DNA of 64,000 nt. Origin: Carposina sasakii (lineage: Eukaryota; Arthropoda; Insecta; Lepidoptera; Carposinidae). Every line of letters starts with the position of its first letter. Positions within the stretch are counted from its first letter, which is position 1. The stretch lies in the NCBI GenBank assembly GCA_014607495.2, contig CP053170.1, positions 5,642,001 to 5,706,000 of the forward strand, written 5' to 3'. This document shows positions 1 through 11,716 of the stretch, piece by piece. Made by a program: the position numbers and the translations under genes. The notes beneath the pieces were generated by a model. It saw only the letters and a program-made list of their open reading frames with translations, had not been told where the DNA came from and made no database searches.

Positions 1-627
1 TATACTATTAGTATGGATACCTATAGGGTTGGTTGGTTCACTTTTACACTTAACGAGTCAATTTTTGAAAAAAAAAGAAAGTTTAATGAGGTAATAGACG
101 TGTCCACTTCACACTATGTTTTCGTGCATAACGAGTTACGTGATCAGTGACGTAGGTATCCATAATTCTAGTTATTTGTAGAATTATGTATTTGATAGAT
201 GTAGCTAGAGTTTGATGTAGGTAAATAAATTCGAGCCTTATGTTAATTACGGATACTTGTTTTAATTACATAAGATTTACGTTAAAAATCTTGTTATTTA
301 GATTATATTTATACAGTTATATTGTGCCATTTTTATAAACATTTTATTATTGTTACCGGGCATCTACCTATAATCAAGTTACTGGTAGCGTGCCAGCAAT
401 GGAGTCTAATAATTATCGAGAATAAAATGTTATATTAAATGAAAATTTATGTGTAACATCGATGTTAAATATACTTAAACCATACAATTTCATTTACTCA
501 AACTTAAATGAAGTCTTTCTTTAAAAAAAATTCCAAGCTTTTTTATTTATTTGTATTTACACAGTTGGGTTAATAATAAAGTACATTATAATTTTAGCTG
601 GTTTTCTCAATTAACTTTTTTTCACAG
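1..627. other. Upstream intron or flank of the first gene
   Basis: AT-rich sequence with no convincing reading frame. It ends in a pyrimidine-rich tract followed by CAG at 625-627, a good splice acceptor, so at least its right part is an intron. No exon, RNA gene or repeat was recognised in it. Confidence 0.6.
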
Positions 628-3600
628 ATCACATAAAGAATGAAGATAAAAATACCACCGAAACTCCAAAATTTGATGTAAAGCTCTTGATGACACCCAT
701 AGTATATACAACGAAGGTCGACAAAATGATAACTATGAACGGAAAATCAATAAACGAGGTAAACAACGCGAAGTTAATTTCTAAAATATTTCACGAGAGT
801 AAACCAGTTTGTAAGCTTCCAACTGAACTTCCTGACTATTTGAAACCCGATGCAGATTTGAATACTGATGGCGATTATCTCATACATAACAATGACGTCA
901 GACTTAAGTCAGAACCTAATGATAACGCTGGTGAAACCTATTTACCGTACGAGGAAATCCTCGAATGCAATAAAGTAAAAATTACCAGTTACTTACTACA
1001 GAAACCAAAAAACCGCAATTATAATCCCGTAGTCCTGTGTAAAAATCCCGATTTTAATACACGGTTAAGAAGGCTCAATGTTGGTTTTTTCACTTCGATA
1101 AGGAACCGCCAGTTATTAAAATGTCTGAAACCGCTAACAATCGATCTGAGTAAAGCTTTTGAATCAAAACTCATTGACGGCACAATGTACTTGAAATCTG
1201 AAGGAGTTACAATTAAATGTGAAGTTGTAACACCTCCAAACGACATTCAAGCGATGGAGCAAACATCTACAGTAGTTCCTTCCGCTACAGCAGTGCAAAG
1301 TTTGATTGACAACCTTGATCCTAGTGATGTAGTTTTAAACTATGGGACTAACCCCTATTTCGAACGGAGCAAAGTAATTCATCTCCCAGACAAAGATGCT
1401 ATACGACAAATCAATCAAAATTTACGAACTGCTGAAGTGACACCTATGCAAGTGTTAATTTCTGGCACTTATGATCCTGCTACCAGAACTTCTACCACGA
1501 CTACTTTTGTAGAAAACAACCAGCAAGCTGGGGTGCCGGATGTGTCGAAGCTTGCTAAAAAGGGTCGGCCTCCAACCAAACCGACTTCAGAAAATCCTTT
1601 AGTAAAAACTTCAAATCTTCAGAATAAGAATCGAAATCCAAAATTTACACCAAAATGGTTTGGTGTAAAACTACATAAAATTAATGAATCAGCTTTAATT
1701 ACCCCTGATACATTGCAAAAAATGCTTGCTGTCGTCACCGATGGGGGACTTATATTTTCAAAAAAAAAAGAACTTAAGAAGAGACAGCAAATAGCAGAAG
1801 CAAACAAGATAGTACACGCACGGATTGTGCCAAAAACACCAAAGTCAAATGTCCAGGCGTCAACTGCCGAGAAACCGGCTGAAAAACCGAAAGAAAGAAT
1901 TACAATACCTATTCTCAAATCAAAACCTAGCATGGGAAGAAACAAAGTAAAGAAAGTAAAACATTGTTGTTGGGCTGCTGAAAAGATCTATAAAAAGGTG
2001 ACTAAACCCGAACACCGTATGTCCCAGCATATGTGCCAGCCCCCCATTTGTAAATGCTGTTGCCGAGGTCAACTCGTCGAGGTGTACCGATTGAAACCTA
2101 AATGTGACACTCCAACGGATAAAAATATAGTGCAAACATCAAAATTAACAAATATTTGTAAGCCTATAGAAGGCGTAGCCGAACAGGCACATAAAGATAA
2201 TACAGCTAAGAAACTAACCCCAGTGCTAACTACTAGGATATTATCTCCCATAAAAAACTTGGAAACGCCACATATAAGTAATATACAACCTGACGTTCAT
2301 TCATCAATGAAAACTAAAATAGTTAAGAATCCTGTACTCGGTGAAAGTCCTAAAACCGTGCCCGTACCCCGAATCTATACTAAATCTTTTGCAAGATTTC
2401 ACCCGAATCTTAGTCATGTAGTAAAACGTCCGATGATACCAGAACCTTGCACAGTCCCACCCACTGTTGATTTGGAAGAAACTAATAGCACTATAATTCC
2501 CGACCCATCAAATATACTGACCTCTTCACTTTCTAAATGTTTGGCCGATAAGTGTATAGTTATTGATGGCACACAGAAATTTATGATACCTAAAACCCTT
2601 GTTAATAGTAAAATGAAAGAGAAGCATATTTACTTGAGCAGTAGCCAAATTGCGAAAAATCCAATTGATAACCCCATATTTTTGGGAAGAAATAAAATAT
2701 TACTTACTACTGTGGATTTCCCAAAAAATTTTACGCCTGATGCTTGCAAACCTGTAACGCCAGTAACGACTTTAAGTAGTTGCAAAATTGTTCCTACAAC
2801 GCCTTTACCCAATGGTGTTCAAATAACGCTTATGCCAAATGGACTTCTTACGTACGTCTTGGAACCTGGCATATCACTGAGCGAAAAAGAATTAGCTGAT
2901 GTTCAGGTAGTATTAGCCGCAGTGCAACAACAGATATATAAAACGAGCTCATTGAACAGCCAAACTGATATTCCTTCATTTGATTTGACAGATGAACCTT
3001 GTGTAACTAAACAAAATGAAAGTTTAGAAAGAGAAGATGAAGTGATTGAGTCATCTGAAAATTCTTCGTGTAATAAGGAAGTAGATCAGTTAAAGAATGC
3101 CGATTGCGAATCTAATACGAAAAGTAGTAAAAACGCATTAGACAATGAGAAGGAATATGAAAATGTTAATAAAAAAACAATCCTTTCAGATTTAATGGAG
3201 ATGTCAGGCATTTCTGAGCAAGATGCAGCAACTGTAGAAGTACCTCGGACAGTGAATGTACAACAGCCTCCCGCCCTTGTGCCTATAAAGGTTACGTCCG
3301 AGTCGTCAGAGTCACTACCAATAAACTTGACATCAACAGATGTTAGTAATGTAACTAAACTGAATCCAGTCACATCATTTGCTGAACTTAAATATGCATG
3401 CCAGCAAGAAGGGAAATTCTTTAAACTAGATTTTGACACCGGCGTAATTTCACCAATAATGGTATGCATTAAAAAGAACACGAAAGCTAACTTACACAAC
3501 GCACAAATTTCCGTTATTGACTTAACTGAAGAAGATTCAACGGAAACCGATGACTTAACGCCAAGTCTACCGAAACCTGTAGAAAGTCCTGCAAAATGTA

Positions 3601-4238
3601 ATCTAACTGCTGTGAAAAGCACAGTTTCTGAAAGCAAAGTACCCTCTGCAAAATATACATCATTAGCTGGAAACCGAAAAAGTTTATTGAAAACACGACA
3701 TCTACCATTAATTTTAAATAGAAAGAAAATAGAATTAAGAAAGAAACATAGTAAAATAGAAGCTCATATAGATTTATTAAACTCCGACGAGGAACCAATG
3801 GAAGAGGAGTATTTAGAAGACTCTGACGCAGAAAGTAATGACAACAATAAGGGGGAAAACTCAACAAATGACTTCGACTCTTCTGATGACGAGCCGTTGA
3901 TAAAAAAGAGTAAACATGCCAATATTGATGCTCTGGATGCACTTGATAAAAATCGTAAACATGCATCTGAAAATCTACTCACAGCATCGAGTTCAGTACA
4001 GATTACTATCCAGACCGGAGAGGGTCCAGATGGACCTCAGATACCTAGAATAAATATTGAACTCACACGTCCGGAAGAACCAGCCACCGATGTGCAGCCA
4101 GTTGTAACGTTACCTGAAGAATCTAGTATCGAAGCACCTATAGTAGGAGATGATGTTGATCAGATAGATATGGGTTTGGAATATGACTTAGGTACAGATG
4201 CAGATATCGCTGAAGAGGATACCATTTTGGGCTTGTAA
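628..4238 (+). CDS. Last coding exon of an unrecognised, probably nuclear protein
   Basis: A very long open exon (about 1,200 codons) runs from the acceptor at 625-627 to the TAA at 4236-4238. The frame is open through the acceptor, with two bases completing a split codon, so the true start lies in an exon outside the window and the first ATG at 690 need not be used. Counting residues from position 687, there is a basic, cysteine-rich patch near 420-475 (CC and CKCCC runs with His and Lys). Near residue 943 is a VIDLTEED stretch that fits a SUMO-interaction motif followed by acidic residues. Near 1030-1075 there are acidic/serine blocks (DSDAESND, SSDDEP) next to lysine clusters that could serve nuclear import. 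The rest is Pro/Thr/Ser/Asn-rich and looks disordered. I do not recognise the family; a chromatin or transcription role is only a guess from composition. Confidence 0.85.
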
Positions 4239-4456
4239 TGTTTGTACCTTTATATCGTGGAGTATATTTTGCATACCTAAGCTACATTGTGCTGAAAGAT
4301 TGATTTCTATGGAAAGTGAATTATTTATCTGGTTAATAACTTGGACCGTGGCAGTGCCTAAAACTTAACCAAAACAGAAGGCATGAAATGTATGTAGATA
4401 AGTTTTACAGACGCTTTGAAAATTTATACAAGTCAGTTAAGTTTTTTTTTTGGTCT
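4239..4456 (+). other. Probable 3' UTR of the first gene
   Basis: Non-coding sequence follows the stop codon. An AATAAA hexamer near 4496 lies inside the adjacent inserted repeat, so the original polyadenylation site may have been displaced by the insertions. Confidence 0.4.
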
Positions 4457-4502
4457 AGGCAGACTATTGACACGTGACGTGTCGACACGTCGGAAATAAA
4501 TA

Positions 4503-7208
4503 CAGGGTGTCCAAGAACCTGGCGTCCAACTGGATTCCCACGATGCCCCAAGTTCTAACAGTACTCAGAAAAATATTTTAAAAAATCCACCCCATGTACT
4601 TACAGAATTATACTGATTTCAAAAAAAAAGGGGAAATGAGCACCCTGTGACATACTTTTGAATGCTGTGACTGCTAATGCTGATAATTTCGATATTTATT
4701 GGAGGTTTTGTAATCTAGGGTATTGCTGTGTCTAAATAGAATGTAAAAATAAAGTACTTATTGTACCATTTTAAAATAAAATATTATTTTAACTAAAGGT
4801 GATATGGAAAACTATTGAATTTCGCAACTTTGACCGACTGTAGTGTAAAAAAATGTACCAAAATAGTATGGCAAGTGACGTCAAATTTTGACGCGTTTAT
4901 TCCTCTTTTTAAAAAGGTATAATACTTACACATTAATTTGAAAAAAAAAAATTTGATAATATTTTTACTCAACAACCCAATTTTTACGAAGTGCCTACCT
5001 ACTAACGGTAACTGTCGGACCCTTTCTTATCTTAGAAACTGTTATGTTACTACTATTATTTACTTCGGTTCCAAGAGTGAGCAAGAAGGAAATACACACA
5101 GGTAGATGGGTTCCCAGTAGAATAAAAGCAAAGAATGTTAGTTTAAAGATATTTTATTACAATAAATGTTCAAAATGTTGACCACCCGCGGCAATACAAG
5201 CTCTCACTCTCCTTAAAAAGGACCGCTTTATGTTTCGCGAGTAACTTTTTTGACGTATCACCTGCACTGCTTGTGTTATCTTCTCACGAAGGTCAGCGAT
5301 GTCATTAATGGGCTTCGCATAAACGAGCTCCTTCATAGTTCCCCAGAAAAAAAAAATCCAGCGGATTTAAGTCAGGTGAGCGGGCTGGCCACGGGATTGT
5401 TCCTGATCGCCCAATCCACCTGTTCGGGTATTGCTCGTCCAAAAACTCTCTAACGGATACGCGAAAATGTGCTGGACAGCCGTCGTGTTGGAACCACATA
5501 TCTGGTGGGGTCTCTTCTAGTAAGTTTGGCAAATCATTTTGAAGAAAATTTAAATATGATTCGCCAGTCAAATTCTCGGGCATCTCAAATGGACCAATAA
5601 TATTCCCACAGAGAATACCGGTCCACATGTTCACTTTGAACCGGTACTGGGATCTATCTTCTCGCATCAAGTGCGGATTTTCCACATGCCACTCGTGCAA
5701 GTTGTGTAGGTTCATGTAGCCATCCTTCTTAAATGTTGATTCATCTGACCACAAAATTTTGTCGATAAAGTTTTCGTCTTCTCGATGTTTTTGCAGGATT
5801 GTTTCACAAAACGCGACTCGGCTCGGATAGTCTCGAGGTAAAAGACTTTGCACTCGCTGTACGTGGTACGGATGATATTCTTCTTTTTGGAGAATACTGT
5901 GTGCTGTGCTCTTCGGTATCCCCGTATCAGCTTCTATTCCTCGCACAGAGATGCTTGGATTTGCCGACACCGCCTCTAAAACTTCATCGCGTATGAAGTC
6001 ATTTACGGGTCGTCCTTCACCAGCTACTTGATTGGGGAACCGCCCGTCACATAGTGATCTGTGCACATTAATGAAAACTCGATGGTCGGGATATCGCGTA
6101 GCCCTCGGATACCTTTCTCTGTAAAGTCTCGCTGCAGCTCGTCCATTACCTCTACATTCTCCATAAATGTAGTGCATATTTGCGTATTCTTGCGGAGTGT
6201 AGGTCGCCATGGTAGCACACACAAAACACAAACTGTCCAAACACAGGCAAAGGTCGTCGTAAAGAGTTCGTTTCAAAGTCCAGAGCACAAAGAGTAATCG
6301 AGTCCAATAAACAAAGCTTTAAATCGTAGTACGTGATCAATGGTAACAATAAGAGAGAGGTGCGTAGTAACGGCAGGAGGCAGTGACGCGTACTGACCGT
6401 ACTGTTATCCTAAATAGCACGATCCCAGATAGCGTCACTATCTATCTCACTCGCACCTCTAACCTTTTTCTCCCTCACTCTTACCTGAATAATGGGGTAC
6501 CATAAAGAAGAACCAGCAAATCGCAAAGATAGTTTCTGTCTTGCTCCCTCCTGTTGTAATAACGAATCACTATGGTGAGATGCATGCACATACCGTCCCT
6601 TACGGTCTAACCTGTTTTTTGAGAGGCCTGTTGTTATTTTTATGAGCATACAATAGTAATTCTTTAGAGGTTAGATTCAATTCGTCGTAAATTTTTCTTT
6701 CTAAGAATTCTGTAAGACATCGTAAAAATTGGGTTGTTGAGTAAAAATATTATCAAAAATTTTTTTTTTCAAATTAATGTGTAAGTATTATACCTTTTTA
6801 AAAAGAGGAATAAACGCGTCAAAATTTGACGTCACTTGCCATACTATTTTGGTACATTTTTTTTACACTACAGTCGGTCAAAGTTGCGAAATTCAATAGT
6901 TTTCCATATCACCTTTAGTTAAAATAATATTTTATTTTAAAATGGTACAATAAGTACTTTATTTTTACATTCTATTTAGACACAGCAATACCCTAGATTA
7001 CAAAACCTCCAATAAATATCGAAATTATCAGCATTAGCAGTCACAGCATTCAAAAGTATGTCACAGGGTGCTCATTTCCCCCTTTTTTTTGAAATCAGTA
7101 TAATTCTGTAAGTACATGGGGTGGATTTTTTAAAATATTTTTCTGAGTACTGTTAGAACTTGGGGCATCGTGGGAATCCAGTTGGACGCCAGGTTCTTGG
7201 ACATCCTG
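4503..7208 (-). mobile_element. Mariner/Tc1-superfamily transposon with about 486-bp terminal inverted repeats
   Basis: The 2.7-kb element is bounded by TA on both sides (4501-4502 and 7209-7210), the target duplication of the IS630-Tc1-mariner superfamily. The left arm 4503-4988 and right arm 6721-7208 are inverted copies of about 486 bp with very few differences (the tips read CAGGGTGTCC and CAGGATGTCC). One minus-strand transposase gene lies between them. Arms this long and this similar indicate a fairly recent insertion. Confidence 0.9.
5157..6210 (-). pseudogene. Mariner-type transposase, frameshifted
   Basis: Reading on the minus strand from the ATG at 6210, an N-terminal helix-turn-helix region (TPQEYANMHYIYG, of the DUF4817 type often found on these insect transposases) is followed by a second DNA-binding region. 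The catalytic core has aspartates in WSDES, QHDGCPAH and SPDLNPLDFF, with 36 residues between the second and third, giving a DDD rather than DDE triad. After the third acidic motif a run of ten Ts shifts the frame, and the uninterrupted reading ends at about 5305. With nine Ts the expected WG motif and a C-terminal tail would continue to a TAA at 5157-5159. The function is cut-and-paste transposition. This copy would give a truncated protein unless the run is a sequencing error. Confidence 0.85.
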
Positions 7209-7322
7209 TATATAACGCGTGGGGTGCTAATGTGTCTCTGACCATGTAAAATGCATAGGATTGATATTATGTACTGATTGACACGCGTTGCGTGGCGTCG
7301 TCGGGTGTTTATAGTCTGTTTT

Positions 7323-8137
7323 CACCATTAGAGTATCAGAAAGTACCTACCTTAAACGATTTTTTTTAAATATTATGTAGTACCTTTATATGACCAAAGT
7401 TATATAGATTTTGTAAATTTTCCAGCGACTTCATAAGCATGCATGTCACCTTATATTTAGGTTGTTTACCTACTTGTTTTTAGGTTTATTAGTAAGATAC
7501 TTGTAAGTTGTATATAAATCTTTATGTCTTAGATGTCTTATATGGAAGAAGCAACAAAGTTTGTGTAAATACAAAATTGTGTTTCGTAATATTATAAATT
7601 ATTTTGTTACGAATGTTTTGCAAATGCAATTAAATTTTTGACTAACTATGTATGAACACAAGAAATTGATAAAGTATACCACTTACAGACTATGTACCTA
7701 TGTAATTTTAATACCTCGTTGATAAAAAATTCTCGTTTTATATTCATTGTTATTGTCGATTTTTTAAAGATTATGTTACTTATGTTAATAACTAATTATG
7801 TAAAAAAATTATATAAGTATATTATGTATAGGTACCCACTACTTAACCAATTACCTACTTACCAATTATTTTACACACTGCTGTATCCCGAAGAAACGGG
7901 AATTACCGCCTGCCTTATTTTTGAAGCTTTAGTTTACTATGATAGCGATGTCATATAGCAAGGAAGTTTTCACTGTGGACACCGTAAGGACGGCTATATT
8001 TTTTCGTTCGTACTAACCGCTTTGATCGGAACGTTATCTTAGCTTACATAAATTCGGAGTATTGAAACACCTCTTGTTATAATTGAATACTGGTTTAATT
8101 AATAATTGACATTAAATATCGAAATATAGCCGTTAGG
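7323..8137. other. AT-rich intergenic DNA
   Basis: No exon or repeat family was recognised. A 267-base open stretch at 7692-7958 has AT-driven, low-complexity composition and no splice or start context, so I do not call it a gene. Confidence 0.5.
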
Positions 8138-8310
8138 GTTAAGACAGACTGTTAACACCCGACCGACGACGCGACGTGTCGACACGTCGATAGCGATTGG
8201 GGTCGCGTGGGGTGTTGCCAATTGCCCATATAAAATATATCGGATTAATATTTGTTTGTACTGACACGCCTGTCGACACGTCTGGTGTTAAAAGTTTGTC
8301 TTGCTTGATC
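8138..8310. repeat. Uninterrupted copy of the split inverted-repeat element
   Basis: This short element has an ACAGACTGTTAACACC-like left end, an internal GACGTGTCGACACGTC palindrome and a GGTGTTAAAAGTTTGTCT-like right end that is roughly the inverse of the left. It shares the CGCGTGGGGTG block with the interrupted copy at 4457-7322 and shows what that copy looked like before insertion. Confidence 0.6.
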
Positions 8311-9089
8311 CTCAGTCACACGGTTCATCCTTGTCAGTTCTTCTATAGGGCGTAGGTACTTAGCTGTGAAAAAAGATATTATGTAGGTAAGTAAGTATGT
8401 AGGTACCTACTTTACCAGTAGACTTGTAAAAGACAAATAAGTATTTTTGTTGTGAATAAACTAGAATTTAAGTGTATTAATTGGCCTTTTATTGTCGTAA
8501 TTCTCCTGCATGTTTATTATTGTAGTGACCCAGTGACGGTTATTCTTTGGTTTAGAATCGTTTATAACTTTACATTTTAAAAGTTTAACACCTTTTTTAA
8601 TAGTAGGTAGCTGGCATACTATAGGTATAGAACCTAGAGGTTATTTTATTACCTAAATATATGAGTATAGCCAATTGGGTCAAGTAAAAACATAAAATTA
8701 TCAAATTTGTTAATAACACCCAAAAATATTAATGCCCCGATTGAACAATAGAATTGTATTGTGTTTTTTCATGCCAAAAAGTTGCCATGACAACTAACTT
8801 TGTTTATTATGAAACGTAATTTTTGTTTTCTCTGTAATAAATCTTCAGTCTCTGGTACAAAATGTTTTCTTACCTACGTGTTTTAATTCAATTGTTTATT
8901 TTTGTGCAAAACAATTTGGTGTTTGTTAAATTTTGTTTTTGTTAATTTTCGTTGAAATTATGTTTCTATTTCTGTCTATTTTCTAGTTTAAACCATGATA
9001 ATATGTATAATTAATCAAATTAATTATAGGTAGGTCTTTCTAATGGAATAAACTGGACTTAAATTACCTGGTAAGTAGGAAGTTAATCT
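8311..9089. other. AT-rich intergenic DNA
   Basis: Nothing recognisable apart from short TAGGTACCTAC-type simple motifs that are scattered across the whole window. Confidence 0.4.
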
Positions 9090-9205
9090 TAGGCCGATTT
9101 CTCGATTGGTCAGATAGGTTTAGTTGAAGTTAATGATGTCTTTATTTTGATCAAGTTTTAGAGAAATACATTCATCAGTTGGAACTATCGCCTATTGAAA
9201 AATCT
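9090..9205. repeat. Relic of a small MITE, related to 61118-61232
   Basis: A GGCCGATTTCTC-like left end, a central TTTTGATCAAGTTTTAGAGAAA block and a right end near GAAAAATCTGCCC are shared with the copy at 61118-61232. The ends are imperfect inverted repeats. Confidence 0.5.
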
Positions 9206-9363
9206 GCCCAGTACCTATCTAGCTAGAGGTAGGCAAGTGTTATGTACCTACTCACTTTTTATTTGTGTAGGCAATCGGGCCTTTTGCTTTAATCACGCGC
9301 TAGGTCTCCATAGGATAGCCATCAATTTCCCAGGGCATACCTACTATGTAGTTACAATGTATA

Positions 9364-9734
9364 CAGGTGTTTTTTCGTTGCCACCCTTAACGAAGGGTAC
9401 GTACTCTGTACATCAAATAAAGTAACTTTAGTATGCCAAAAAAATTATAGGAAAAAAGATGTCAATTTTTTGGAAAAAAAAAATAATTGATCGGGCGAAA
9501 TTTATAGTGTATATGCAATTTTTTCATAGACAGATATAATTTATTTCTCGTGAAAAAATCTAGCTACGAGCGACTATGTGCATTTATGCAGAAAAACGCA
9601 GTCTATTTACTCAATTTTCGACCCTAATATCTTGGGAACCAGACACTTCCCAGGTATGCTTCTAAGGAGAAAAATGATCGTGATGATGAGATTCCGTAGT
9701 TTTCGGGAACGCTGACGACCAAAAAGCATCCTTT
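9364..9734 (+). repeat. MITE family A, copy 1
   Basis: This is a 370-390 bp non-autonomous element. It begins after TA with CAGG...TTTTTTCGTTGCCACC and ends with CGACCAAAAAGCATCC near TA. The family's ends are imperfect inverted repeats of CAGGATGNTTTTTGG type with TA targets, pointing to Tc1/mariner mobilisation. Other copies lie at 35068, 55113, 59475 and 59892. This one ends about 43 bases before the first possible start codon of the channel gene. Confidence 0.75.
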
Positions 9735-9776
9735 ATAATGCACTTAAGTATAGTTCTCATGACATCGTAACGAAAC

Positions 9777-9921
9777 ATGGGTTTTTCAGCAATGGGTGCA
9801 GTGTGGGGCGTTTGCTCGGCTCGCGGGGTACAGGGCGTGGGTTCAGTGCTTGACAGGGTCATATCTCAACCCGACAGCGAAAACCACACAGTTCTATACA
9901 AGCTTGCCGATTACAAAAAAG
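9777..9921 (+). CDS. nan: Nanchung-like TRPV, exon 1 (N-terminus)
   Basis: There are two in-frame ATGs, at 9777 and 9792, after an in-frame stop at 9768. I take 9777 as the start; both have acceptable contexts. A CAG precedes the second ATG, so an upstream 5' UTR exon splicing at 9789 would instead make 9792 the start. The exon encodes a Gly/Val/Ser-rich N-terminus ending LYKLADYKK and stops at a GTGAGT donor, phase 1. Confidence 0.75.
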
Positions 9922-9925
9922 GTGA

Positions 9926-10665
9926 GTACATATGTTCCTTTCCTACTTAAAATATAAATCAGAGTCTGCTCTAAAGGTACTTTATTACTCCTTGGTCAGA
10001 AGTCACCTTGAATATTGCCCAATGGTTTGGAATCCCTTCTATCAGTGTTATGTTGATCGTCTGGAGAGGGTACAGAAAAAGTTTCTTAAAAGACTAGCTT
10101 ATGCCACAGGGAATTATTATAGCACACCAGAATACGAAAATAGATTAAATCTGTTTGGAATTAAAACGCTGCAAGGCCGCAGAAAACTCTTAAGTTTAAC
10201 TTTTCTTCACGGTATTCTCAACGGAAATGTTGACAGCTCTCTTTTGGTATCTGATATATTGTTAAGTGTGCCGAGAGCTTCTGCTCGTCTGTGCAACTAT
10301 AAACCCCTTTTCGTCAGGTTATCAAGAACTCAATATGGCTGTCATTCTCCCTTATCAGCAATGTGCTCCCTGTACAATGAATTTCATAAAGACTGTGATA
10401 TCGACATATTTTGCGACAGTATATATATATTTAAGAAATCTATTAATGCTTATATTATCTGACCACCATTAATGTATTTATTTCAAGTTATAATTTTGAT
10501 TTATTCACTTTTTAATGTAAGACGTAACAATAATGGATGTTGTGCATGCCTATAATTTATGTATATATTTGAGATGGAATGTTAATATTTTTTGGAATGT
10601 AGTATGAAATGTAATATGTATACATAGTTGGTAAGCCTAAATAAATAAATAAATAAATAAATATA
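9926..10665 (+). mobile_element. Jockey-type LINE, 3' fragment
   Basis: An open frame 9932-10462 encodes the C-terminal part of a non-LTR retrotransposon reverse transcriptase (SLVRSHLEYCPMVWNP, then DRLERVQKKFLKRLAY). This region follows the catalytic domain in Jockey-like elements. It is followed by a short 3' UTR and an (AAAT)n tail at about 10637-10664. The catalytic YADD region is missing, so this is an ordinary 5'-truncated insertion lying in the same orientation inside nan intron 1, just after the donor. Confidence 0.8.
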
Positions 10666-10911
10666 CTTATAAGTAGGTACTTACAACACTATAATAAAAA
10701 CCCCATGTAGTGGTATGTAGTACATAGTTTCCTGCCTAAATGGTGTAATTATTTAATAAAACCTTATTATTACAAGCATTTACGATTAGGAGATTATATA
10801 TCTTGGCCTGCCTATCAAATTATAGCCGCAACGGGATGGGGCCGGCCGTCTGCAGTGGGATCTTATACTAAGAAGTTCAAATGAGTAACATCACTTTTGA
10901 GTTGTACCTAG

Positions 10912-11066
10912 GCGGATTGCTGCTAGACACATACACCAAAGGCGGCATGCAGGCTGCAGAGCGACTGATTCGTGAGGAGTTCTCCTTCTACATGTATGCA
11001 GGAGGCAAGGGCAGGGTCATCAACCGGGCTGAGTATCTCCGGTGGAAGTTTCGCGATCAGGAACAG
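10912..11066 (+). CDS. nan: Nanchung-like TRPV, exon 2
   Basis: The acceptor AG at 10910-10911 joins in phase 1 to give [14 protein letters not shown]. The exon encodes a charged pre-ankyrin region ([16 protein letters not shown]) and ends at GTAAGG in phase 0. Confidence 0.9.
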
Positions 11067-11575
11067 GTAAGGATTTTAGAGCTTTCTAGCGCCGCTTTAG
11101 GTCAATCTTTAACTACTAGGTATTCGCCATTTCTAGGTGTTTACTGGCCCAAGACAATTGGAACAATGTAATTGGAACTTAAAACGTTTCATATAGGTGC
11201 TAACCATACATACCGAGGCACGCCCTAGACTGGAATAAGTAAAGCGTTGCAGCGTGTCCGCCCAAAGTTGACCTGAACGATCGTCGCAGAAGCAAAAAAT
11301 CCTAGCGAATTATAGCGCTAAGCTCAAGACGGTTTCGCCGCGAACTATGTATAGAGGTCGCATATGGGAGACAAAGCAACCTAGGTAGGTAGGTACGTAA
11401 GTCTAGTTGGCTCTTACACCAAAGCTACGAATGAGACCATTGTTGAAGAATGTATAGACCCCCAGCGTATCAAATACGATTTTCTGTATAAGAGAGTAAT
11501 GAGGAATAAACGGAAGCCGAAGACAACGTGTTAGTTCGTTCATAATATTGTTATTTATTGGTACGTTATATCTAG
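11067..11575 (+). other. nan intron 2
   Basis: No repeat family or exon was recognised. It ends in a pyrimidine-rich acceptor, TCTAG. Confidence 0.5.
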
Positions 11576-11716
11576 GTGGTGCTACCGATAGAAGCTTCGC
11601 TGTCCCCACACGACCCGCTTGCTAAATGGGAGGACCACACCGCTTGCTGGCAGATGAGTTACCGCGGGGCACTTGGGGAGTCGCTGCTGCATGTTCTTAT
11701 TATCTGCGACACCAAG
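11576..11716 (+). CDS. nan: Nanchung-like TRPV, exon 3 (first ankyrin repeat)
   Basis: 47 codons in phase 0-0. The exon contains [20 protein letters not shown], the start of the ankyrin region with the conserved GE-LLH signature found in insect TRPV proteins. The donor is GTAAGA. Confidence 0.9.

Larger units (their letters stand above)
4457..7322. mobile_element. Split inverted-repeat element (pieces 4457-4502 and 7209-7322)
   Basis: The sequence on the two sides of the mariner-type transposon joins into one short element that resembles the intact copy at 8138-8310. Both carry an outer AGACTRTT-like end, inner GACGTGTCGACACGTC palindromes, a shared CGCGTGGGGTG block and a GTCTGTTT-like far end. 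The family is dense in GACACG/CGTGTC palindromes. It looks like a non-autonomous inverted-repeat element; the superfamily is not clear. Confidence 0.6.

Noticed and set aside
3086..3966. Minus-strand open frames inside the large first exon
   Set aside because: They mirror the plus-strand coding frame; composition, length and splice context support only the plus strand.
7692..7958. Possible small gene in AT-rich DNA
   Set aside because: Low-complexity composition, no start or splice context and no recognisable protein features.
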